DNA of 8,772 bases from Candidatus Scybalocola fimicaballi (GTDB taxonomy: Bacteria; Bacteroidota; Bacteroidia; Bacteroidales; Paludibacteraceae): assembly GCA_002317115.1 (NCBI GenBank), contig DCIP01000232.1:1-8772 (forward strand), given 5' to 3'. The position numbers were made by a program, and so were the translations under genes. Of this stretch, positions 1 through 5,930 are shown piece after piece. Under the pieces are notes generated by a model. The model did not search any database, was not told the origin of the DNA, and saw nothing but the letters and a program-made list of their open reading frames with translations. The stretch's first letter is position 1, and every line of letters starts with the position of its first letter.

Positions 1-617
1 AGTTCAGTACCACGAAGAGCGTAGATCAAACTCAAATTTCCACCGAACAATTTTCCCTTAACCTTCTCCTTTGCCACACGGCTGCGCTGGTTGTATGAAA
101 AATATGTCTGGCGACGACGGACTCCCGTCAAAATATTCAACAACTCCTCTACGGATTCCGCAACCTCTGGGTTGGCTGCGTCTTTCTTGTCCAACGTCGC
201 ATCATAACCTACAAATGCCTTAGCCATCTGTCCGTGGATAGAGCAGCACTTGGCTTTTGTCAGAATAGCAGCGTGTAGGGCTGTGATGTCGCTGAATCCC
301 ACAACAAACTTAGGATTTTCGATGAACTTTGTAAAATCCAGACGGTCGACAATACGTGTCAAGCCATATCCGCCACGTCCACAGATAATCACTCGTGTCA
401 GAGGATCATCAAGTGCCGACTGCAAATCTGCAAGTCGCTCTTCGTCTGTCGCTGAAAAACGATGATGCTTACCTTTGGCATGCTCCGCAATCTTTACAGA
501 GTAGCCCAACTGGCGAATCGCAGCAGCTGCCTGCTCGACCACTTCGCCGTCTATCGCTCCACTTGGAGATACAATAGTGACCAAATCACCTTGTTGCAGA
601 AATTCTGGAAATATCAT
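1..617 (-). CDS. LD-carboxypeptidase (peptidase family S66), C-terminus cut off by window edge
   Basis: The first 205 residues are visible and the gene runs off the window at position 1. The family hydrolyses the L-Lys(or mDAP)-D-Ala bond of murein tetrapeptides in the cytoplasm during peptidoglycan recycling; some members (MccF) cleave microcin C-like compounds. Visible support: an N-terminal segment with L-Q-x-G-D-x-V-x-I-V-S-P-S-G (residues 8-20), the motif I-C-G-R-G-G-Y-G (78-85), G-F-S-D at 107-110 where Ser109 is the expected nucleophile, H-G-Q-M near residue 132, and G-G-N-L-S near 194. The catalytic Glu and His lie beyond the edge and cannot be checked. The ATG at 617 overlaps the TGA of the DUF2062 gene (ATGA), which fixes the start and suggests translational coupling. 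It is probably the last or a housekeeping member of the operon. LdcA and MccF cannot be told apart here, so no symbol is given. Confidence 0.9.
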   Translation of the reverse strand, partial: MIFPEFLQQGDLVTIVSPSGAIDGEVVEQAAAAIRQLGYSVKIAEHAKGKHHRFSATDEERLADLQSALDDPLTRVIICGRGGYGLTRIVDRLDFTKFIENPKFVVGFSDITALHAAILTKAKCCSIHGQMAKAFVGYDATLDKKDAANPEVAESVEELLNILTGVRRRQTYFSYNQRSRVAKEKVKGKLFGGNLSLIYALRGTE

Positions 618-1102
618 GGTTGTTGTGTTTTTCTTCGTAGCAAATGTAATAATAAAAAACTGATTATGTACACAATAGCCGCAGAAATTATTGCAAATAT
701 TACGGCTCCCACTATATAACACATTCCACTTTCCAACATCGCATCCAACGATATATTATCCATTGAAATTGACGGTGCCGAACGGAAAATCAAACGTCCA
801 CACTGGTATGATCCATACAAAACGCCGACTATCATCGGTGGCATTGAGACATTGGATGTGGCCAAAACCACAATTCTGTTCAAGCCAAACATCTGGGCTA
901 TCGCCACACCTACTGCCATTTGGAATCCCCATATTGGAAGTATGCCGACAAGCACACCCACAGCTATGGCCGCCGCCACTTTCTGGTTGCTTTCGTTTTT
1001 GATATTGAAATCCGAAGTGAAGAATTTTTTGATTTTCTGCTTCCAACCGTTTTCATTAGACGCACGTTCTTGCGTCTCTACGTGTTTATCGTCCGAACAC
1101 AT
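614..1102 (-). CDS. DUF2062 family integral membrane protein
   Basis: This is a 162-residue membrane protein matching the DUF2062 pattern. A soluble charged N-terminus (1-40) is followed by a hydrophobic core with G-x-L-P-I-W-G-F-Q (53-61) and N-R-x-V-V-L-A-T-S-N-x-S-x-P-P (75-89), then a C-terminal transmembrane segment at about 125-152 and a basic tail. Biochemical function is not established for the family. It often occurs beside, or fused to, GT2 glycosyltransferases, and here its start lies 17 bases inside the end of the GT2 gene. I infer a membrane partner for that enzyme, possibly in head-group transfer or lipid handling. Residues 8-15 are encoded by a small palindromic repeat that also occurs in the GT2 gene (see the repeat entries), so the N-terminal linker probably contains an inserted peptide. 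A start downstream of the palindrome is not favoured, because no ATG lies between it and the conserved core. Confidence 0.85.
   Translation of the reverse strand: MCSDDKHVETQERASNENGWKQKIKKFFTSDFNIKNESNQKVAAAIAVGVLVGILPIWGFQMAVGVAIAQMFGLNRIVVLATSNVSMPPMIVGVLYGSYQCGRLIFRSAPSISMDNISLDAMLESGMCYIVGAVIFAIISAAIVYIISFLLLHLLRRKTQQP
1058..1081 (-). repeat. Intragenic palindromic repeat, copy B (in DUF2062 gene)
   Basis: Plus strand 1058-1064 (AGACGCA) and 1071-1077 (TGCGTCT) form a perfect 7-base inverted repeat with a 6-base loop. The right arm continues as GCGTCTCTAC, ten bases identical to copy A. On the coding strand it reads GTAGAGACGC, then the loop, then GCGTCT, and encodes V-E-T-Q-E-R-A-S (residues 8-15). 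Arm sequence, loop length, strand and reading frame all match copy A. The left flank lacks the matching GTAG end, so the copy is imperfect outside the arms. Confidence 0.75.
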
Positions 1103-1841
1103 ATCTCAACAAGGTTTTAGGCCAGTAGTAGAGCAAGGCTCCTGTGCAGAGAGCAGTGTTCATTACTGATATTCTGGAAAAATCGGCTAACGGTCGGAAG
1201 TGTGTGACGCGTTCGCCCTCTGGGGCATAGTAAACTTTGATTGGGGATGTCTGTATATCCACGTCTGCCCAGCATAATCTCACAAGCATCTCTAACTCAG
1301 CCTCATAACGTGATGAGAAGATGTGTCGCTTCGTAATCTCCTTTAATGGATAGACGCGGAATCCACATTGTGTGTCGGGAATCTCTCTTCCCGTCTCTAC
1401 CTTGAACCAGAAATTAGAGAATTTGTTTGCGAAGGTATTTTTCGACGGCATATTCTCCTGCGTAGTGATGTTTCTCACACCACACACCAAAGTCGGTTTA
1501 TCTTCCGAAACTTTTGCTATCATTGCAGGAATATCCTCAGCAAAGTGCTGGCCATCCGAGTCTAACGCAACAGCATAATCGTAGCCGTCAGCGTAGGCAG
1601 CGGCGAAACCAGTGGTCAATGCCTTTCCCTTGCCGGAATTAACCGCCAACGTGATGACTTTTATTCCAGAAGACGCGAGATCCCGCGTCTCTACCACAAG
1701 ATTTGAAAGTAGGGATTTTGTCTCGTCTGTGCTGCCATCATCCACCACATAAACCCTCTCAACGTACCGCAATACAGATTTCGCCACATCGCAGACTGTC
1801 TTGGGATTATTAAAAGTAGGGATTACAGCACAAAATTTCAT
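1086..1841 (-). CDS. Family 2 glycosyltransferase (polyprenyl-phosphate/DPM-synthase-like)
   Basis: This 251-residue enzyme has a GT-A fold. It would transfer a sugar from a nucleotide donor, probably to a lipid or polyprenyl phosphate acceptor at the cytoplasmic membrane; donor and acceptor are not deducible. Visible motifs: V-I-P-T-F-N-N at the N-terminus (6-12), V-V-D-D-G-S-T-D-E-T (32-41), N-S-G-K-G-K-A-L (68-75), the metal-binding D-S-D at 94-96 followed by G-Q-H, and D-T-Q-C-G-F-R (156-162), typical of the dolichyl-phosphate-sugar synthase-like branch. There is no strong transmembrane pair at the C-terminus; the overlapping DUF2062 gene may supply the membrane part. The ATG is 10 bases after the upstream lipoprotein stop. 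GT2 enzymes are regular members of aryl polyene/flexirubin clusters. Residues 50-57 are encoded by a palindromic repeat and form an insertion-like stretch between the D-G-S-T-D loop and the N-S-G-K-G-K strand, away from the catalytic residues. Confidence 0.9.
   Translation of the reverse strand: MKFCAVIPTFNNPKTVCDVAKSVLRYVERVYVVDDGSTDETKSLLSNLVVETRDLASSGIKVITLAVNSGKGKALTTGFAAAYADGYDYAVALDSDGQHFAEDIPAMIAKVSEDKPTLVCGVRNITTQENMPSKNTFANKFSNFWFKVETGREIPDTQCGFRVYPLKEITKRHIFSSRYEAELEMLVRLCWADVDIQTSPIKVYYAPEGERVTHFRPLADFSRISVMNTALCTGALLYYWPKTLLRYVFGR
1671..1694 (-). repeat. Intragenic palindromic repeat, copy A (in GT2 gene)
   Basis: Plus strand 1671-1677 (AGACGCG) and 1684-1690 (CGCGTCT) form a perfect 7-base inverted repeat around a 6-base loop containing GATC; the right arm extends to GCGTCTCTAC. 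On the coding strand it encodes V-E-T-R-D-L-A-S (GT2 residues 50-57). Copy B, about 0.6 kb downstream in transcription order, has the same arms, loop length and frame. The ideal element appears to be GTAGAGACGC-N8-GCGTCTCTAC; copy A has lost the left end. Confidence 0.78.
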
Positions 1842-1851
1842 AGGCCCAATC

Positions 1852-2478
1852 TTATTGATAAAGAGTCAGTTCCAAGCCTAAACGTGGATGAGCAATAAGG
1901 ATAGCCTCCTCAGAATAGGTAAACTCCGCTCTCAACGGTCCGCCTGACAAGCTGACGTGGTTGACTCTTCTATGTTCATTATCAATTAGATAGTGAGCCT
2001 TACCAGTAGCAGTACGGATCTTATAGCCAAGATTTGTCTTTGCTGGCTCCTTATATCTCTTTGCTCTGAATGTAGAATCGACGTTGCGAGTGAACAACGT
2101 CACAAGGTCTTTCTTCAAAATATGTTTGATTATAGGGCGGTCGAGCTGCTCCATACACGAGTTCACATCAAAACCATGGTCTTTGATAGTGAAATCAAAC
2201 AATGTCATACCCATGAACGCTGTGCATACGACGTGAATACTCTCGTCTTCTTCCATCGACGCCACCATGAAGCCGTTCATGCTCATATCCTTATAAGTCA
2301 GAGTCATGTTGTACACAACAGTCTCTCCGCTTTTAGTTAAAAGAGGGTAAAGGTCGTTGCGAGTATAGCTGCCCGACCCTGTACTCTGCATAGCAGAAAA
2401 TTGTTTGTCCGCGCATCCAGTCAAACAGAGGATGCACGTACAAACACATAAAAAATAAGTCTGAATTCTTTTAATCAC
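1852..2478 (-). CDS. Outer-membrane lipoprotein, LolB/DUF3261-like
   Basis: This 208-residue lipoprotein has a signal peptide ending in a lipobox L-T-G-C, with acylated Cys22. The hydrophobic part is unusually Cys-rich (Cys 11, 13, 15, 18 before the lipobox). Residues after Cys22 (A-D-K-Q) do not resemble the acidic lipoprotein export signal of Bacteroidota, so I infer it faces the periplasm. The mature part looks beta-rich; the stretch M-G-M-T-L-F-D-F-T with the following F-D-V-N-S-C and I-L-K-K-D-L resembles the LolB/DUF3261 pattern, where DUF3261 proteins accompany LolA-like proteins in aryl polyene clusters. The start is GTG at 2478, 6 bases after the LolA stop, because it gives the complete signal peptide and no ATG precedes the lipobox. 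With the upstream LolA-like carrier it may form a dedicated periplasmic relay to the outer membrane. The family assignment is by pattern and is tentative; the lipoprotein nature is clear. Confidence 0.78.
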   Translation of the reverse strand: MIKRIQTYFLCVCTCILCLTGCADKQFSAMQSTGSGSYTRNDLYPLLTKSGETVVYNMTLTYKDMSMNGFMVASMEEDESIHVVCTAFMGMTLFDFTIKDHGFDVNSCMEQLDRPIIKHILKKDLVTLFTRNVDSTFRAKRYKEPAKTNLGYKIRTATGKAHYLIDNEHRRVNHVSLSGGPLRAEFTYSEEAILIAHPRLGLELTLYQ

Positions 2479-2484
2479 TGTACC

Positions 2485-3153
2485 TTACTGTACTTTAAAA
2501 ATTGCGTCGTCGATAGCGACATTACGCTTCATGTTAGAGAATGTGAACATAGTATAGTCACTACCCTTGTTTGCCTTTGGCTTTTCAACCATCTTGAAGC
2601 TTAAAATAGTGTAATCGTTCTTTGCAACGACTACCTCCATGTGGTCTGCACGGCCATTCTTTGGAGTAACGTATACAAGATACTGAGAATCATTCTCATA
2701 CAAATCAAGCTTGATATCCTTTGAACTCTCTGGAAGCTGACCTGACAAACAATCAGACATCATCTTCTTCAAGTTAGCAATCACAGGATTTGAGTTTGCG
2801 TCGATAATTGACGAGCGTCCGCCGCTCACCATCTTGATTTTACTGCCGTTCATCACAATCTGCGACACCATTGGCTTCTTGTACTCCAAAGAAAGCTTGT
2901 CGTCTTTCTTAAAACTGAACTCTCCTGTCTGCTCGATATCCTTTGTCATACCTGAGATATGCTTCACCTGCACAAAATCGCTCTTCATTGTAGTCATCGA
3001 CTTCGCTGTTGAAAGCATATCAGTTCTAAACTTCTGCATATCAGATGAAGCCTTGAAACCAGCAGGAACTTCAGCAAATACAGAGCCTACAGACATCATC
3101 ATGGCGATAACGCCAACTGTGATATTCTTAAAAAGATTCTTCATGTTTTTCAT
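2485..3153 (-). CDS. LolA-like periplasmic outer-membrane lipoprotein/lipid carrier
   Basis: This 222-residue exported protein has a signal peptide at 1-27 (basic start, hydrophobic core with A-M-M-M-S-V-G, cleavage likely after V-F-A). The mature part shows the LolA-type pattern: S-D-F-V-Q-V-K-H (58-65), then G-E-F-S-F-K-K (77-83), L-E-Y-K-K-P (89-94) and V-M-N-G-S-K-I (100-106), the half-barrel that shields acyl chains. Length fits the family. LolA proteins ferry lipoproteins through the periplasm; the paralogues in aryl polyene/flexirubin clusters are thought to carry the lipid-like product instead. Its place between biosynthetic genes and a LolB-like lipoprotein favours the specialised role here. 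The start is ATG 3153; a second ATG at 3144 is possible and would shorten the signal peptide by three residues. It is 29 bases after the deacetylase stop, the widest gap in the window, in an A-rich leader. Confidence 0.87.
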   Translation of the reverse strand: MKNMKNLFKNITVGVIAMMMSVGSVFAEVPAGFKASSDMQKFRTDMLSTAKSMTTMKSDFVQVKHISGMTKDIEQTGEFSFKKDDKLSLEYKKPMVSQIVMNGSKIKMVSGGRSSIIDANSNPVIANLKKMMSDCLSGQLPESSKDIKLDLYENDSQYLVYVTPKNGRADHMEVVVAKNDYTILSFKMVEKPKANKGSDYTMFTFSNMKRNVAIDDAIFKVQ

Positions 3154-3182
3154 TTTATTAAAATTGCCCTTTTTTCTCTTTT

Positions 3183-3878
3183 TTAGTTTTTGCGTTGACG
3201 GCTCATCATCTCTTCCAACGGTACAACTCTATATCCATTGGCGTAGAGCCAGTCTAAAATCGTCTCCAAAGCTTCCGGTGTGTGTGGCATTCTATCGTGA
3301 AGCAGCACCACTGAGCCTGGTCGGATTTTGGAAATCACCCGTCGGCTGACCTCTTCCGCGTTTTTTGCCGACGTGTCGAACGGTCTTACATTCCATCCGA
3401 TGATGTCAAACCTGAATGATCTCAACGCTATAGCCAACATCGGGTTTGTGACTCCCAACGGAGGACGAAAGAATCGTGGTTCGTATCCGGCATATTTTTT
3501 TATTTCAGTCTGACATCGTCCGATCTCATCTCTCATTCTCGATGGCAAAAGTAGGGAAAAATTATCGTTGTGATGAAAAGAATGATTGCCTAATGTGTGT
3601 CCAAATGTTATAATATGTTTAAAAACCTCACAATTTGGCTCAATTTTTTTCCCAATGCAGAAAAAAGTGGCCTTGACATCATACTTTTTCAGGACTTCCA
3701 ATACCTTCTCTGTAGTGACCGGCTCCGGACCGTCATCAAAAGTCAAAGATACTACTTTTTCATCACATTCCTTGATTCCGCAAAAGGTTTTTACGTAGAC
3801 TCCCGACGCGATGTCGGCAGCCGACCACACCAAAAAAACAAGAACAAGGAGTATTATGAAGATGTAAACCATCAGCAT
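3183..3878 (-). CDS. Membrane-anchored polysaccharide deacetylase (NodB domain, CE4)
   Basis: This 231-residue protein has an N-terminal hydrophobic anchor (3-20) and a periplasmic NodB-type domain. CE4 enzymes remove N- or O-acetyl groups from sugars by a metal-dependent mechanism. All five motifs are visible: T-F-D-D-G-P (46-51; Asp48 base, Asp49 metal ligand), H-S-F-H-H (99-103; metal ligands His99 and His103), R-P-P (138-140), D-x3-W (158-162), and L-L-H-D (192-195; His194 acid). It is therefore probably active. The substrate is unknown. In this operon it could act on the glycan head group made with the GT2 enzyme, on undecaprenyl-linked sugar, or on peptidoglycan. The ATG at 3878 overlaps the preceding gene by 7 bases. 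A second in-frame ATG at 3872 forms a TGATG junction with that gene's stop and is an equally good start, giving M-V-Y-I-F. Similar deacetylases occur in some flexirubin-type clusters of Bacteroidota (from memory). Confidence 0.91.
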   Translation of the reverse strand: MLMVYIFIILLVLVFLVWSAADIASGVYVKTFCGIKECDEKVVSLTFDDGPEPVTTEKVLEVLKKYDVKATFFCIGKKIEPNCEVFKHIITFGHTLGNHSFHHNDNFSLLLPSRMRDEIGRCQTEIKKYAGYEPRFFRPPLGVTNPMLAIALRSFRFDIIGWNVRPFDTSAKNAEEVSRRVISKIRPGSVVLLHDRMPHTPEALETILDWLYANGYRVVPLEEMMSRQRKN

Positions 3879-4711
3879 TTTTTCAATATAATCACACTCT
3901 TTTCCGGACCGTATCTGTGCTCTATGGCGACGTGTGTCTTGCCATCAAACATTCCGTATTCCATCATTCGTGCAGCAAGAGCCACTCCAAACGCTGGTGC
4001 TGTGGCATACTCACCACACCATCTCTTATAATCAAGTATCTCTACATCGTCTGCTGAAATTTCCGTCTGAGCCAATGCAGTCTGGATATCAACCCTACAT
4101 TTAGAATAGACAATCTCCGCCAAAGCTCCCGTCTTATCGGAAGATAGAATCATTGACGTCGCACCCTCACCAATTGATGATAACTTGAACTTAGTCAAAA
4201 CCGACTCAGACAATTCCGTCTTCTCATCTGAAGAGACATATAATATATTATTAGCGTCTCCATCTAATTTCACCTGGGCATAACGAAGTGCGTTCGCCAC
4301 AGTGTCGCCACGATTCACAAAAGTGATATTAGGGACATGTGTTTGCTTCAGCTGGGCTATATTTCCAGCCAAAGTGTTGAATGTGCTTTGGATAAAGGCT
4401 GTGGGATTTCCAAGAGTCTCTTCACTTGTGTAGATAGTGTCGAGCATCTTTTCGGTATCTGAGATAGATCCGAGCGACGTCGCTGTGAGAATCAAATCCA
4501 CATCAACGCCATCAAGACATTTTAATGCTGCATACGTACCCATCTTCAGCATTCTGTTCATTCGACGGCGAAGGTTGGCGTTGGTAATCACCCCCTTATA
4601 ATCGGGTTCAGTTGCAGAAAAAGAGTTCTCTGCAAACGAGTTCAAATTGACATTCTCGCCTAAATCTCCGATTGGAGAGACGGTGGACACTTTTTTTATA
4701 TAGCAACTCAT
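3872..4711 (-). CDS. Ketosynthase-like chain-length factor without catalytic cysteine
   Basis: This 279-residue protein resembles the beta-ketoacyl synthase N-terminal-like family (PF13723) of aryl polyene/flexirubin clusters. It shows L-I-L-T-A-T-S-L-G (73-81), F-I-Q-S-T-F-N-T-L-A-G-N-I-A (106-119) where an active synthase has T-A-C-S-S, L-Y-V-S-S-D-E (157-163), and G-E-G-A-T-S-M-I-L (181-189), equivalent to the G-E-G-A-A-S region of the neighbouring synthase. There is no Cys at the nucleophile position, and no N-T-H-G-T or G-H-x-x-G-A histidine motif, so it cannot condense chains by itself. At 279 residues it is much shorter than a full synthase (about 400). The known arrangement in aryl polyene systems is a heterodimer of a ketosynthase and such a subunit, which limits chain length. 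Its ATG overlaps the ketosynthase stop (ATGA), the coupling expected for a 1:1 partner. Confidence 0.85.
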   Translation of the reverse strand: MSCYIKKVSTVSPIGDLGENVNLNSFAENSFSATEPDYKGVITNANLRRRMNRMLKMGTYAALKCLDGVDVDLILTATSLGSISDTEKMLDTIYTSEETLGNPTAFIQSTFNTLAGNIAQLKQTHVPNITFVNRGDTVANALRYAQVKLDGDANNILYVSSDEKTELSESVLTKFKLSSIGEGATSMILSSDKTGALAEIVYSKCRVDIQTALAQTEISADDVEILDYKRWCGEYATAPAFGVALAARMMEYGMFDGKTHVAIEHRYGPEKSVIILKKC

Positions 4712-5910
4712 ACCTTCTTTATTATTATTGATGTTGCGCCACCGCCAAATCCAAATGAATTTGTCATTATATAGTCGAGATTGGCATTCTCCATCTTGCC
4801 GACGGGAGCCAGTCTCTCCACTGTTGCAAAATTACGAGTTGGAAGAATCATCTGTCGTTGAAGCATCTCTGCCGACAACGCCATCTCCAACACTCCGCAC
4901 GCCCCAAGTGTGTGGCCGGTCCAGAATTTAGTGGAACTGAACGGTGGTACATTCTCTCCGAAGATGTTGATCATCGCAGTCGACTCCGACTCATCATTAT
5001 TAGGAGTGGCAGTACCGTGAGTGTTAATGTAGCTGATTTTATCGGCTTCAATACCTGCTTTCAGCAACGCAGCTTTCATAGCCAAGGTTGGGCCCACAGC
5101 ATCGGGACTGGTGGCTGTCTGGTGGTAAGCGTCGGCGGCTGTCTCGCAACTCAACACCTCACACAATGCCACAGTTCCATTCAATTCCGTTGATTGGGAC
5201 TCAGCACATAGCATCACGCTTGCAGCACCCTCACCAAGATTCAATCCGTCTCTGTCGGCATCAAATGGTCGGCAGACATTTTTGCTTAAAATTCCAAGTG
5301 AGTTGAAGCCATTAATTGTGAATTTGCACAACGGATCAACGCCCATGCAGATGGCATAATCCACGTCGCCAGCCTTCAACATATCCATTCCTATTCCTAC
5401 AGCCACTGCCGACGACGAGCATGCCGTGCTGACGGTTGTGCTCCACACCACCTCGGCACCTCGGCTTTCGAGAATATCGCAGACAAGGTTAGTGGCGTCG
5501 GCCGGCTCGTGACCTTGCGCCAAAGCAATGTCAGCATCACCGTTGGCTTTCAGATCACGGTAATAGATTTCACTTTTATCCATACCGCCAGCAGTGGTTG
5601 CGTTCACCACCACAACCTTCTTGCCCGACACAGATGGCGACGTCTTTAGCAAGTCTGCCACCGTAAGCATTGAAAGCAAAGCGGTACGTGTATAAATACG
5701 AGAAGGCAGAACAACCTTATAGTCGTCTGCCAACATTCGTTTAATATCTTCGTTGCTGAATGGAATCTCACGCAATGGCACCTCATGGGCAGTGTCAGTA
5801 TAGAGTGGTTTCTTAGCTGAATAGTCAGCGTCAGCGATGTCATCAAAACATTTGCCAACTCCTATTCCAGACACACTTACGATGCTACTTGCGCAACAAA
5901 GGATCTTCAT
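4708..5910 (-). CDS. Beta-ketoacyl-ACP synthase (KAS II-like, type II PKS/FAS)
   Basis: This 400-residue enzyme performs decarboxylative Claisen condensation of an acyl primer with malonyl-ACP. The thiolase-fold triad is complete: Cys164 in S-T-A-C-S-S-S, His298 in N-T-H-G-T-A-T-P-N-N-D, and His333 in T-G-H-T-L-G-A-C-G, with the conserved Lys in S-S-T-K and the glycine loop S-F-G-F-G-G-G near the C-terminus. N-N-D replaces the usual N-D after the first histidine motif, as in specialised synthases. I start at ATG 5910 rather than TTG 5928, six codons upstream: the ATG is preceded at 7 bases by GGAAGAAAG. The ACP gene ends 20 bases before this ATG, and the chain-length-factor-like gene overlaps its stop, so ACP, synthase and partner form a compact set. 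Housekeeping FabF is a possible alternative, but the partner gene, the lipid-transport neighbours and the divergent N-terminus (M-K-I-L-C-C-A-S-S) argue for secondary metabolism. Confidence 0.92.
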   Translation of the reverse strand: MKILCCASSIVSVSGIGVGKCFDDIADADYSAKKPLYTDTAHEVPLREIPFSNEDIKRMLADDYKVVLPSRIYTRTALLSMLTVADLLKTSPSVSGKKVVVVNATTAGGMDKSEIYYRDLKANGDADIALAQGHEPADATNLVCDILESRGAEVVWSTTVSTACSSSAVAVGIGMDMLKAGDVDYAICMGVDPLCKFTINGFNSLGILSKNVCRPFDADRDGLNLGEGAASVMLCAESQSTELNGTVALCEVLSCETAADAYHQTATSPDAVGPTLAMKAALLKAGIEADKISYINTHGTATPNNDESESTAMINIFGENVPPFSSTKFWTGHTLGACGVLEMALSAEMLQRQMILPTRNFATVERLAPVGKMENANLDYIMTNSFGFGGGATSIIIKKV

Positions 5911-5917
5911 TTTCAAA

Positions 5918-5926
5918 CTTTCTTCC
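5918..5926 (-). promoter_or_regulatory. Candidate ribosome binding site deciding the ketosynthase start
   Basis: The coding strand reads GGAAGAAAG, ending 7 bases before ATG 5910. It is purine-rich but only a partial Shine-Dalgarno match, as is common in Bacteroidota. It overlaps the alternative TTG start at 5928, which would have no such signal at a suitable distance. Confidence 0.35.
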
Positions 5927-5930
5927 AATA

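Noticed and set aside
250..1169. Several plus-strand open frames (for example 250-465, 462-719, 852-1169)
   Set aside because: They overlap the S66, DUF2062 and GT2 genes on the opposite strand, show no family motifs, and have Ser/Cys/His-rich antisense-like composition.
1386..1405. A third palindrome copy suggested by CCCGTCTCTACC in the GT2 gene, also encoding V-E-T
   Set aside because: There is no matching left arm, and the residues belong to the conserved segment leading to D-T-Q-C-G-F-R.
3154..3182. T-rich plus-strand tract between the deacetylase and LolA genes as a terminator
   Set aside because: On the coding strand it is A-rich, has no stable hairpin before it, and transcription runs the other way; it reads as an A-rich leader of the LolA gene.
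2834..3349. 171-codon plus-strand open frame
   Set aside because: It is antisense to the LolA-like and deacetylase genes, both strongly supported; its hydrophobic stretch arises from reverse reading of charged Lys-rich codons.
3803..3817. Small inverted repeat CCGAC-N5-GTCGG in the deacetylase
   Set aside because: A 5-base stem within the coding sequence, sequence unlike the other palindromes, and no second copy seen.
4473..4484. 12-base perfect palindrome AGCGACGTCGCT
   Set aside because: It lies in the conserved coding region of the chain-length-factor gene; one or two such palindromes are expected by chance in a window of this size.
3872..4711. Reading the short ketosynthase as a decayed pseudogene
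   Set aside because: The frame is intact, its length fits the stand-alone ketosynthase-like family, and its start is coupled to the partner gene.
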